Of a stretch of DNA of 64,000 bases, positions 18,804-26,158 are shown piece after piece. Source of the DNA: an uncultured Dehalococcoidia bacterium (GTDB lineage: Bacteria > Chloroflexota > Dehalococcoidia > Lucifugimonadales > Lucifugimonadaceae); the NCBI GenBank assembly GCA_913048295.1, contig CAJWWK010000006.1, forward strand, positions 1-64,000. Reading direction: 5' to 3'. A program made the translations under genes and the position numbers. The first letter of the stretch is position 1. The number at the start of each line of letters is the position of its first letter. The notes beneath the pieces were generated by a model. It did not search any database and was not told where the DNA came from. It worked only from the letters and a program-made list of their open reading frames with translations.

Positions 18804-19103
18804 ATGTTTGATGCATCAGCACTGATTATTGCGCTGACAGTATTCGTGCTCGCAATTTTTATCGGGTACGAAGTTATTACCAAGGTGCCGCCCACGCTGC
18901 ACACTCCGCTGATGTCTGGCTCGAACGCCATATCGGGCATTGTCATTGTCGGGGCACTGCTGGTCGCCGGTCAGGCCGATGGGATTACGGGCCAGATACT
19001 GGGAGCCATCGCGGTTGGTCTTGCAATGATCAACGTGGTTGGCGGGTTCATGGTTACCGACCGCATGTTGAAGATGTTCAGGCGAAGTGGTGAGGGCAGG
19101 TAA
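18804..19103 (+). CDS. pntAB: NAD(P) transhydrogenase alpha subunit part 2
   Basis: 99 residues, with three membrane helices and the family signature VPPTLHTPLMSGSNAISGIVIVGAL near 30-54. It is the small membrane part of domain II that is fused to PntA in E. coli but separate here. It starts 53 bp after pntAA and its last base is the first base of the pntB ATG (TAATG), indicating coupling. It ends in the MINVVGGFMVTDRMLKMF helix typical of the family. Confidence 0.95.
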   Translation: MFDASALIIALTVFVLAIFIGYEVITKVPPTLHTPLMSGSNAISGIVIVGALLVAGQADGITGQILGAIAVGLAMINVVGGFMVTDRMLKMFRRSGEGR

Positions 19104-20506
19104 TGATCACTGAAGCACTGTTCACTATAGATTTCACAAATGCGGCCTACATCGTCGCCGCAGTTCTGTTTATCGTCGGCCTAAAGCAACTTGGTTCGCC
19201 CGCGACCGCCCGTAACGGCAACCGACTCTCTGCGCTTGCCATGCTGGTTGCAGTTGTAGCAACTATAGTCGGCAACGATATAGCGTCGTGGGAATGGATC
19301 CTGGGCGGCGTGATCGTTGGTTCTGGCATCGGTGCGATATCGGCCCGACGGGTGCAGATGACATCGATGCCGCAGCTTGTGGCTGTATTCAACGGTTTTG
19401 GTGGTGCTGCGTCGGCCGTGGTTGCCGCAGCAGAACTGATTCGACTGATAGACGCGAACGAGGAAATTGCCGAGAACGTTTCGATCACGATCATGGCTTC
19501 AGTCATTGTCGGTGGTGTGACCTTGACCGGCAGCTTTATCGCATATGGAAAACTCCAGGGCCTTGTGCCAACCCGACCGCTGCTGCTGCCGATCCGCAAC
19601 GTGATAAACGTTGGTCTGCTGATCACGATGATCGCCTCGACGGTCTGGCTCGTGGCCGACCCGTCGATCACCCCCTTCCTCATCGCCGCCGGGACCGCAC
19701 TGGCGCTGGGAATCCTTGTTGTGATCCCGATCGGTGGCGCTGATATGCCGGTGGTCATTGCACTGTTGAACTCGTATTCAGGTATCGCCGGGGCGGCCAC
19801 CGGGTTCGTTCTTGACAACAACATCCTGATAATCGCCGGGTCGCTTGTAGGCGCATCCGGCCTGATCCTGACGAGGATCATGACCAAGGCCATGAACCGG
19901 TCCCTGGCAAACGTGATGCTCGGTGGGTTCGGGGTCGAGGACGGTGCCGGTGCTTCCGGCGGCGATGACGACCGCCCGGTCCGATCCATCCAGCCCGATG
20001 ATGCCGCGACAATATTGGGCTATTCTCAGTCGGTGATTTTTGTGCCCGGTTACGGCCTTGCGGTGGCGCAGGCGCAGCACCAGGTACGTGAGCTCGCCGA
20101 CCTATTGAAGGACCGCGGTATCAGAGTTAGCTACGCCATCCACCCGGTGGCGGGGCGGATGCCGGGGCACATGAACGTGCTGCTTGCGGAAGCAAACGTG
20201 CCGTACGACGAGCTCAGGGACCTCGACCAGATCAACTCTGAGTTCCAGCGCACCGATGTCGCGGTGGTGATCGGAGCGAACGATGTCACCAACCCTTCAG
20301 CTCGCACGGATAAATCGAGCCCAATTTACGGGATGCCGATCCTGAACGTCGACCAGGCGCAGTCGGTGATCGTAATGAAGCGGTCAATGTCCTCGGGTTT
20401 CGCGGGCGTTCAGAACGAGCTTTTCTTCCTTGACCGGACGATGATGCTGTTTGGCGACGCGAAAGACTCGGTCGAAAAGATCACTTCCGAGGTGAAGGAT
20501 CTGTAG
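19103..20506 (+). CDS. pntB: NAD(P) transhydrogenase beta subunit
   Basis: 467 residues. The N-terminal half has about eight membrane helices that form the proton channel (with RVQMTSMPQLVAVFNGFGGAAS). The C-terminal domain III binds NADP(H): SVIFVPGYGLAVAQAQ near 310, YAIHPVAGRMPGHMNVLLAEA, and VVIGANDVTNPSA followed by GMPILNVDQAQSVIV. Complete. It is followed by the perfect palindrome at 20563-20617, which could end transcription of this operon. Confidence 0.96.
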   Translation: MITEALFTIDFTNAAYIVAAVLFIVGLKQLGSPATARNGNRLSALAMLVAVVATIVGNDIASWEWILGGVIVGSGIGAISARRVQMTSMPQLVAVFNGFGGAASAVVAAAELIRLIDANEEIAENVSITIMASVIVGGVTLTGSFIAYGKLQGLVPTRPLLLPIRNVINVGLLITMIASTVWLVADPSITPFLIAAGTALALGILVVIPIGGADMPVVIALLNSYSGIAGAATGFVLDNNILIIAGSLVGASGLILTRIMTKAMNRSLANVMLGGFGVEDGAGASGGDDDRPVRSIQPDDAATILGYSQSVIFVPGYGLAVAQAQHQVRELADLLKDRGIRVSYAIHPVAGRMPGHMNVLLAEANVPYDELRDLDQINSEFQRTDVAVVIGANDVTNPSARTDKSSPIYGMPILNVDQAQSVIVMKRSMSSGFAGVQNELFFLDRTMMLFGDAKDSVEKITSEVKDL

Positions 20507-20562
20507 GACGGGAACGCGGTGATGGATTCGCGTCTGGCGCGCTCGGTTTCCGCCAAATGGGG

Positions 20563-20617
20563 TTTAACGGAACCTGTCCCCTCTCCCTCGGTGGGAGAGG
20601 GGACAGGTTCCGTTAAA
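20563..20617. repeat. Perfect 25-bp palindromic element
   Basis: Two exact 25-base arms (20563-20587 and 20593-20617) flank a 5-base loop, TCGGT. Left arm begins TTTAACGGAACC and ends CCTCTCCC; the right arm is its exact complement. It lies between the convergent ends of pntB (20506) and the epimerase gene, whose stop codon (20613) falls inside the right arm. It can form a very stable hairpin on either strand, and TTTAA ends flank it, so it may act as a bidirectional terminator. Its regular CCTCTCCC/GGGAGAGG core resembles REP-like mobile palindromes more than an ordinary terminator. Confidence 0.9.
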
Positions 20618-21401
20618 AAGCTCCGTGAAGGTTGTCGGGCGGCGTTCGCCAGTCCTTGTTCCACAGGCCTTCGACGTGGTACCGCGGCTGCCATCCCAGG
20701 ACACGTTTGATTTTCTCGTTGTTGAACTTGCGGTGGGGTAGATCGGGAAACACGAAAAAAGTCTCGCAGCGGGTCGCCAGGCGTTCCTCTGGAACCTCAA
20801 CTGCGGCGCGTACGGCGGTCCCACAGTCGGGCCAGGCGGTGCTGTAGGGCGTCATGTCGTGGTGATACTCGGGGCCACCGGGTTCCATGCCACTCAGGTC
20901 CCACGAATGCTTCATGTTGTAGTAGAGCAGCGTAATGACCTGGATGCCGTGTCGTTCGCTAAATACCCGGCAAACTTCCTGTCCAAGGGCCTTGGTGTGC
21001 GCATACAGGCGTGTGCCGGAGGCCGGGGGCATATCGGGATTCAGGTCGAAGTCCCAGTTCTCGTACTGCATTCCGGCCATCTGGAAATGGGGACCCGAGT
21101 TGATAACTCGCGTGATTCCGTGCGTACGTGCCGCGACCATCATGGCGTAGTTGCCCATCACGTTGACGTCGAATGCGAGCTTTCTGTGGGGGCGCAGGAC
21201 GGACAGGTTGACGATCACATCCATACCTTCGGCTGCCTTCACCACCCCATCGACGTCATCGACTGAGAGTTGCAGGTATTTGCCCGTGTAATCGGAGTGT
21301 GGTTCGTTGATATCGGTGAGCAGCACATTGTGTCGGTTTATCAGTGCTCTGACAGCCCACGGTCCGAGCATCCCGTTGCCACCGAGGATCAGAATATTCA
21401 T
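20613..21401 (-). CDS. NAD-dependent epimerase/dehydratase (extended SDR)
   Basis: 262 residues from the ATG at 21401, which overlaps the stop of the upstream gene as ATGA; an in-frame extension to 21500 is rejected because it lies inside the coupled gene. MNILILGGNGMLGPWAV is the Rossmann GxxGxxG loop. VIVNLSVLRPH follows, and an equivalent of YxxxK is seen as YAHTKALGQE near 138. The C-terminus includes KFNNEKIKRVLGWQPRY, the usual substrate-domain motif of nucleoside-sugar epimerases. The last codons are within the palindromic element. The substrate is not predictable; the tandem arrangement with another SDR suggests a two-step modification. Confidence 0.82.
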   Translation of the reverse strand: MNILILGGNGMLGPWAVRALINRHNVLLTDINEPHSDYTGKYLQLSVDDVDGVVKAAEGMDVIVNLSVLRPHRKLAFDVNVMGNYAMMVAARTHGITRVINSGPHFQMAGMQYENWDFDLNPDMPPASGTRLYAHTKALGQEVCRVFSERHGIQVITLLYYNMKHSWDLSGMEPGGPEYHHDMTPYSTAWPDCGTAVRAAVEVPEERLATRCETFFVFPDLPHRKFNNEKIKRVLGWQPRYHVEGLWNKDWRTPPDNLHGAF

Positions 21402-22105
21402 TGCGTCAGCCTTCCTGCCAGACCCGGGAGCAACCTGGCTGCCGTGTCCGTAATAAATCGCTGGTTGGATACGGGCGACTGGATATGGATGTCCTGCCAT
21501 TGATCGAACTGATCGCTGCCTAGAGCCTCGGCCACAGCGGCACCAATCAGATCGTGCGAAATGGCTGCTGTGTCATCTGGTCCGGCGGACGAATCGGCAA
21601 CGAACGGCCAGCCCAGTCTCAGGTTTGCAACCTGGATCAGGCGGTCCCTGGCGAACTCCTTGCACACTGCTTCGGCGAGGTGTGCGCCCAGCAATTCGGC
21701 ATCCTCGGCTGATGGGTCGCTGCGCCACCGTTCAGTAACCACGAGGTTTTCCTCACGGTCTTCGAAAAGTCGAAGCGTACTGATGTTTATGTAGCGGCCC
21801 ACCCCGGCGTCCGAGGCGGCCTGCAGCAGGTTGTACATGCGGCGGGTGTGGTAATCCACAAGGTTAGGTGCCCCGCCAGTCTGGCCCTGGTAGCCGATAT
21901 TCACAATGGCGTCGATCCCTGCAACCAGGTCATCGGTGGGTTTGTCGTGGTCCAGATGGCAAGAAATCATCTCCGCGCTGCCCCCCCCGGTTGGGACCGG
22001 TGATTCGCCGGGAAGGTCGGTCAGCCGCAACTGGTGCGTTCCTGAGAGAGAACTGGCGATGATCTGCGCAGTTGCAGACGCCGCTGATGTTATTAGCACG
22101 TTCAA
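21398..22105 (-). CDS. NAD-dependent epimerase-like protein, divergent
   Basis: 235 residues. The start NVLITSAASATAQIIASSL is a Rossmann strand-turn-helix, but the usual GxxGxxG is degenerate (SAASAT). DAIVNIGYQG and YINISTLRLFED match the core strands of extended SDRs; the YxxxK pair is absent and the C-terminal domain is short, so catalysis is doubtful. It is translationally coupled to the complete SDR downstream. A regulatory or substrate-channelling partner is possible (inference). Upstream is a 73-bp divergent gap to the nuclease-like lipoprotein. Confidence 0.7.
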   Translation of the reverse strand: MNVLITSAASATAQIIASSLSGTHQLRLTDLPGESPVPTGGGSAEMISCHLDHDKPTDDLVAGIDAIVNIGYQGQTGGAPNLVDYHTRRMYNLLQAASDAGVGRYINISTLRLFEDREENLVVTERWRSDPSAEDAELLGAHLAEAVCKEFARDRLIQVANLRLGWPFVADSSAGPDDTAAISHDLIGAAVAEALGSDQFDQWQDIHIQSPVSNQRFITDTAARLLPGLAGRLTQ

Positions 22106-22178
22106 TGTTCGACTCCACGCTGATGAAATACGGTCGAACTAACCCGACCATGGCACTCGGCTCGTAGATACTACCGCC

Positions 22179-22757
22179 GTGGAGCCGTTCAGGTACAAAA
22201 TATATGCAGGCCATTTTCGATATCGGCTGGCTGTGGCTGTCGGTGCCCTGTTGTTGCTGGTCGCACTTTCGATGAGTTGCAGCAGTGCACCGGAGTTGCG
22301 CGGTGGTGCGGGCGACTCCAAAGCTGAGGTTACCGCCACACCGCCACTAGCGACCTCGCCTGACTCGGTGTTGCGTCCCGAATGCGAACTGGTTGATGTA
22401 GTCGAAGTAATCGACGCCAATACGGTACGGGCTTCGATTGGCGATATCCAGATGTACGGTGCCTACGTGGTGGACCAGCCCGCCGACTGCGCAGCCCTGG
22501 CGAAGGAAAGACTTACTGCAATGACCGGTGGTGCGATCCGCATCGAACCGGGCCCTACGAATACTGTGCGGAATAATTCGGCTCACTACTATCTCTTCAC
22601 CGCTGACGGTCGGTCGATCGAAGAACAGCTCGTCAGGGAGGGGCTGGCGCTGATCTGGATCCAGGACGGGGAGCACATGGATGGTTCGTCCTCGGGGACG
22701 CCAGGGCCAGAGACGCTGAGGCCGGGTGCCTGTGGCAGGGGTATAAAGCGTTTCTGA
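22179..22757 (+). CDS. Nuclease-fold (SNase-like) lipoprotein, catalytic residues lost
   Basis: 192 residues from a GTG. A hydrophobic signal of about 18 residues ends in VALSMSC, a lipobox-like cleavage site, then a Ser/Thr/Pro linker. The globular part resembles the staphylococcal-nuclease OB fold: VVEVIDANTVRASIGDIQMYGAYVVDQPAD aligns with the IDGDTV...VDTPE core and IEEQLVREGLALIWI with the VNEALVRQGLA strand. The second metal Asp is Asn (IDANT), Glu of VDTPE is not conserved, and the catalytic Arg of the R-x-L-A-Y region is absent. Binding rather than DNA cleavage is likely. It lies just before the lipoprotein paralog array, but 160 bp away and with a different domain. Confidence 0.55.
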   Translation: MEPFRYKIYAGHFRYRLAVAVGALLLLVALSMSCSSAPELRGGAGDSKAEVTATPPLATSPDSVLRPECELVDVVEVIDANTVRASIGDIQMYGAYVVDQPADCAALAKERLTAMTGGAIRIEPGPTNTVRNNSAHYYLFTADGRSIEEQLVREGLALIWIQDGEHMDGSSSGTPGPETLRPGACGRGIKRF

Positions 22758-22919
22758 GCGGGGAGCCCGGCGATTTTCGCGTTCCGGGCCTGACTTACCC
22801 CGAGAGGAGGTGAGTCTCGGGCAGCACTTCCCGAGCACGAGTTCAATTCATCCCGAGAACCGGTATCATCCGCCACAGAGCATATTTTTCTGTTGTTTGC
22901 TGACGAACTGGAGGCGAGC

Positions 22920-23489
22920 TTGACCCACCAAATGACCTCGCGAAGGCGCAGTTTACCGATCTTGGTTTCTGGACTTGTTCTGTTACTGATAACCGCAGGC
23001 GCGTGTGGTGGTACTTCGGAAGATGACCTGTTCCCGCAGATAAGTGATCCGGGCCAGACGGTCACTGTCGAAATGTTGCAGTCGACCCCGTTTAAGCAAT
23101 CGAAGGAATACGCGCTTGAGGGTCTGCCGGGAGCGACGTATGTCGGTTACGGGTTTCTGCGTGTGGGTGGGGGTGATCCCTACGGGTACGAGGTCAGGTT
23201 CTACGAATCACATCAGCAGGCGGTTGAGCTGGGCACTGCACTGGCCATCGAAGGTTCAGGGAAAAATGCGATATTGGACGCGGACGAAGCCAATTACAAA
23301 GAAGGCGTTACAAACCGCCGCGTGATTATTGGCAGCGGTGTCGGCGGTGGCGCCCGCAGCGGGATAGGACCGAGGTTCGGAAGCTACGTAATCTTTGGTA
23401 ACATCGTGATGCTCTGCGAGGGGTCGGACGAGGCGCAATCGATTGAGCGATGCGGGCTTCTGGCGAACGAACTTATCCCGAATGAATAG
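22920..23489 (+). CDS. Unrecognised lipoprotein family, member 1
   Basis: About 189 residues from the TTG at 22920, chosen because GGAGG ends 5 bp upstream; an ATG four codons later is the alternative. Signal peptide ending TAGAC with a lipidatable Cys, then a short acidic linker. The domain shares with its neighbours: a VTVEML helix start, KQSKEYALEGLPGATYVGYGF, YEVRFYESHQQAVELGT, EGVTNRRV, a glycine-rich loop, and YVIFGNIVMLCEG...SIERC with a C-x11-C pair. No known family recognised. First of four tandem paralogs. It overlaps the next gene by 8 bp, so they are co-transcribed. Export and lipidation to the cell surface is inferred. Confidence 0.8.
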   Translation: MTHQMTSRRRSLPILVSGLVLLLITAGACGGTSEDDLFPQISDPGQTVTVEMLQSTPFKQSKEYALEGLPGATYVGYGFLRVGGGDPYGYEVRFYESHQQAVELGTALAIEGSGKNAILDADEANYKEGVTNRRVIIGSGVGGGARSGIGPRFGSYVIFGNIVMLCEGSDEAQSIERCGLLANELIPNE

Positions 23490-24048
23490 CGTCAAGAACC
23501 GTCCGACAAACCTGCTGTTTCTATTCGTGATTTTCTTTACTGCGGCGACAATTTCCGGGTGTGGTTCCAGTTCAGACGGTGCATCGGGAGCAATTTCGTT
23601 TGAAAAAATCTCCGATAACGGTGTGATTCTGAGCATCGACGACGTCAAAGCGGCCGGCTGGAAACGGGGCAAGGAGTACGACGTTGAAGGCCTTACGGGG
23701 GCTGAAGCGGCCTATCTTGGATTCTGGTCTCCACCCGGGCTTACGTCGTTGAACTATGAAATACGGATCTATCCCTCTCACCAGGCGGCGGTCGAGCAGG
23801 GTACGCCATTCGCGGAGGAAGGTACCGGCGAAAACGCCGTTCTGGACGCCGAAGATGCGATGTGGCCCGAAGGTGTTCATGATCGCAGGGTCGTAGTGGG
23901 TGGTGGTTCGCGCGGCAGCCAGAACCCTCTTTATTTCGATTACGTAATACTTAACAACCTTGTAATACTGTGCGAGGGCCGCACATCGGAACATGCTATA
24001 GAGCGATGCACGCCTTTCGTCACCCTCTTGCTTGTTGAAGGTGCATAA
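23482..24048 (+). CDS. Unrecognised lipoprotein family, member 2
   Basis: About 188 residues from the ATG at 23482, which overlaps the end of member 1. Signal segment LLFLFVIFFTAATISGC with lipobox ISGC. Domain features aligned with member 1: LSIDDVKAAGWKRGKEYDVEGLTG, YLGFW, YEIRIYPSHQAAVEQGT, a TGENAVLDAEDAMWPEG segment, VHDRRVVVGGG, and YVILNNLVILCEG followed by a C-x11-C pair ending ERC. Sequence identity to the neighbours is clearly well below that of a recent duplication. No catalytic motif seen. Confidence 0.8.
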   Translation: MNSVKNRPTNLLFLFVIFFTAATISGCGSSSDGASGAISFEKISDNGVILSIDDVKAAGWKRGKEYDVEGLTGAEAAYLGFWSPPGLTSLNYEIRIYPSHQAAVEQGTPFAEEGTGENAVLDAEDAMWPEGVHDRRVVVGGGSRGSQNPLYFDYVILNNLVILCEGRTSEHAIERCTPFVTLLLVEGA

Positions 24049-24206
24049 TGCTGACGGGCATCCCGGCTGACCGGTTTGTGTGTGCGTATATTCGATCGGA
24101 CCGAATGACTACCGAGTTGCGGGGATGTATATTTGGCGGATCGACCGTTTCGCGAAATTTTATGACGCCAAAATGGTGGGCGCGAATGCCGACAGGGAGC
24201 CAGGTT

Positions 24207-24779
24207 ATGAAAAAGGCAAACAGTGGCAAGGCACGGCTGCTGATCTTGCTATTAGCAGTGACTGCACTATCGGTTGCTACGGTTGCATGTGGCAGTGACA
24301 GCAGCGGTGGTGGCTCGTCATCGGACGGGCCAATTGCCAAAATTGACGCCACAGAACGCATTTACACGATTCAAGACTTTATTGATGCGGGGTTCAAGAA
24401 GGCCAAGACTTATGACGTGGAGGGCCTGCCCGAGGCCTTAGAAGTGCTCTACGGCTTCTACGGCGTGGATCCTTACAACCGACAAGAGTACGAAGTGCGC
24501 TTCTACCCAAGTCACGCCGAAGCGATCGCTACGGGAATTGACTACGCAGACGAAGTGACGGGCCCCGACGCTGTGCTGCTGAAGGACGTTCAGCGTTATA
24601 AAGAGGGTTTGCGTGAGCGACGGCTGTGTACAGGGAACGGTGGCCACCACGTTGGCAAGTGCGATCTGCCCAAGTACTTCGACTATGTCGTTGTCGGCAA
24701 TATGATCCTGCTCTGCCAGGGCAAGGACTCGTCAATATCGTTGCAGAACTGCGCCGACATGATGGCCGTGGTGCAATAG
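24207..24779 (+). CDS. Unrecognised lipoprotein family, member 3
   Basis: 190 residues from the ATG at 24207 (AGGGAG upstream); a reading back to 24048 has no signal peptide in the right place and is rejected. Lipobox TVAC after LLILLLAVTALSVATVAC, then a Ser/Gly linker. The domain has YTIQDFIDAGFKKAKTYDVE, VLYGFYG, YEVRFYPSHAEAIATG, TGPDAVLL, EGLRERRLC, and YVVVGNMILLCQG with C-x11-C. It carries an additional C-x10-C pair (RRLC ... GKC) in the loop after the RR, shared only with member 4. The 158 bp before it is the longest gap in the array. Confidence 0.8.
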   Translation: MKKANSGKARLLILLLAVTALSVATVACGSDSSGGGSSSDGPIAKIDATERIYTIQDFIDAGFKKAKTYDVEGLPEALEVLYGFYGVDPYNRQEYEVRFYPSHAEAIATGIDYADEVTGPDAVLLKDVQRYKEGLRERRLCTGNGGHHVGKCDLPKYFDYVVVGNMILLCQGKDSSISLQNCADMMAVVQ

Positions 24780-24782
24780 GCG

Positions 24783-25334
24783 TTGGATCAAGTCAACCGG
24801 GTCGATAACAAGATTGTTACAACTCTGGCGTTGACGGTAGTTTTTGCCGTGCTGGCAGTGGCCTGCGGCACCGATGCTGGCAGCGGGGGGGCAGTCCCGA
24901 GGGTGGTCGCGAGCGATCGTGTTTACACCATCGATGATCTGACGGGTGCGGGCGCAAAGACGGTCAAAGATTACGACGTCGAAGATCTGCCCGGCGCAAC
25001 AGCCGTTTGGAAGTCTGTATTCAACAAACTTGACTACGAGGCGCGTTTCTACCCCACGCATGATGATGCCGTGGCCCAGGGGACCTCGTATGCCGACTCG
25101 GTGACCGGCGACGATGCAGTCGTTACGGGCGACGACATTTTGTGGGACGAGGGTAAGCGCGATAGAAGAAAATGCAGTCGGGCGGCAGAAACCCCGCATT
25201 CGAGTTGCACATATTCGGCCCGGTACCTGGAATACGTTATTCGCGGGAACATGATCCTGTTCTGCGAGGGCAACGAATCGTCAGACGCTTTTGCAAATTG
25301 TGGGAACCTGCTGGCGTTGATTGACCCGGTGTAG
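24783..25334 (+). CDS. Unrecognised lipoprotein family, member 4
   Basis: 183 residues from a TTG at 24783, 3 bp after member 3. Lipobox AVAC after VVFAVLAVAC. The domain has YTIDDLTGAGAKTVKDYDVEDL, YEARFYPTHDDAVAQGT, VTGDDAVV, EGKRDRRKC and YVIRGNMILFCEG with C-x11-C. It shares with member 3 the extra C-x10-C pair (RRKC ... SSC). It is followed by an intrinsic terminator at 25398-25421, which closes the array transcript. Confidence 0.8.
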   Translation: MDQVNRVDNKIVTTLALTVVFAVLAVACGTDAGSGGAVPRVVASDRVYTIDDLTGAGAKTVKDYDVEDLPGATAVWKSVFNKLDYEARFYPTHDDAVAQGTSYADSVTGDDAVVTGDDILWDEGKRDRRKCSRAAETPHSSCTYSARYLEYVIRGNMILFCEGNESSDAFANCGNLLALIDPV

Positions 25335-25397
25335 GAAATACGCGGGACGGGATTCTGATTGCGGTGCGGAAATCGTTCGTGCCTTTGAGTAACAAAT

Positions 25398-25421
25398 CGG
25401 CAACGTTGTTGCCGGTTTTTT
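25398..25421 (+). terminator. Intrinsic terminator of the lipoprotein array
   Basis: A 7-bp stem (CGGCAAC / GTTGCCG) with a 3-base loop is followed by GTTTTTT. It is placed between the convergent stops of lipoprotein members 4 (plus) and 5 (minus) and points along the plus strand. Confidence 0.8.
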
Positions 25422-25460
25422 ATTATCTTCACCGACACGCCACTGTCCGCAGGCCGCTTG

Positions 25461-25979
25461 CTATTCCTCCAGCGCGTCGATGAGGGATTCACAGGTGGCC
25501 AACTCGCGTTCGCACAGCATGACCATGTTCCCTACGATCGCATAGGCCGGGTACAGGTTAACGACGGGTATCAGGTAGTCGCGCTGCCCTGCCTTTTTAC
25601 CGATCACCACCTCGGCCGGTTCCACACCCAGCTCGATTGCGGCGGTGTGGGACTCGTAAAAGCGAACTTCGACATCTTTTTGCCGGAAGAAGCCGTACCA
25701 GATGTCGGTAGTGCCAGGAAGAGTATCTATTTCGAACTGCTTGCTCTTCTTGAAACCGACAGCGACCAGGTCGTCAACCGTGTAGCTCGCGTCAGGGCGG
25801 GTTATCAACCGGATGCCCTCTTCGTCGGGCGTGCCAGGAGCGGGCTCACCTGAACCCACAGTATCGGTCGATGAACCGCAGCCAGAAGCGGCAACGACGA
25901 AAAGCAAAGCAAATGACAGCCATAAGATCATTGCAACTCTGGCTGTGTTGATTCGACTGTCGAATGCCTGACTACGCAA
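25461..25979 (-). CDS. Unrecognised lipoprotein family, member 5 (inverted)
   Basis: 172 residues; TTG start with AAGGA about 9 bp upstream. Signal segment LWLSFALLFVVAASGC with lipobox ASGC. The domain has YTVDDLVAVGFKKSKQFEIDTLPGTTDIWYGFF, VEVRFYESHTAAIELG and YAIVGNMVMLCE, as in the tandem members, but the glycine-rich loop is replaced by a shorter segment and the cysteine pair is C-x6-C rather than C-x11-C. That and the DIWYGFF motif place it with member 6 at 42 kb in a second subfamily. Convergent with the array. Confidence 0.8.
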   Translation of the reverse strand: MRSQAFDSRINTARVAMILWLSFALLFVVAASGCGSSTDTVGSGEPAPGTPDEEGIRLITRPDASYTVDDLVAVGFKKSKQFEIDTLPGTTDIWYGFFRQKDVEVRFYESHTAAIELGVEPAEVVIGKKAGQRDYLIPVVNLYPAYAIVGNMVMLCERELATCESLIDALEE

Positions 25980-26080
25980 TTGAACCGTCCTTCCATGATT
26001 TCGTGATCCCTGCGGGAGTCCGTGCGTTGCCGGTCGAAAGCATACCGCATGTGTTCACCGCATGAAATTTGCCAGAACGT

Positions 26081-26112
26081 GAAGTGCCCCGCCGAAACCG
26101 GCGGGGCACTTC
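26081..26112 (-). terminator. Terminator-like hairpin after the binding protein gene
   Basis: A perfect 14-bp stem (arms starting GAAGTGCC and ending GGCACTTC) with a 4-base loop lies 47 bp beyond the stop of the minus-strand ABC binding-protein gene. It has no long T-run on the minus side; on the plus side it is followed by a few T. It is well placed to end the binding-protein transcript or protect its 3' end. Confidence 0.65.
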
Positions 26113-26158
26113 TTCGCATCTTTATTCGCAAGCAGTGGTGACTGCTATGTGAGGCTTC

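Noticed and set aside
19147-19989. Long open frame opposite pntB (280 codons)
   Set aside because: Antisense shadow with repetitive Ser/Thr/Ile composition and no domain; pntB is certain.
22920-25334. Assembly duplication as the origin of the tandem lipoproteins
   Set aside because: The copies are strongly diverged in sequence, spacing and cysteine pattern, so they are real paralogs rather than a repeated contig segment.
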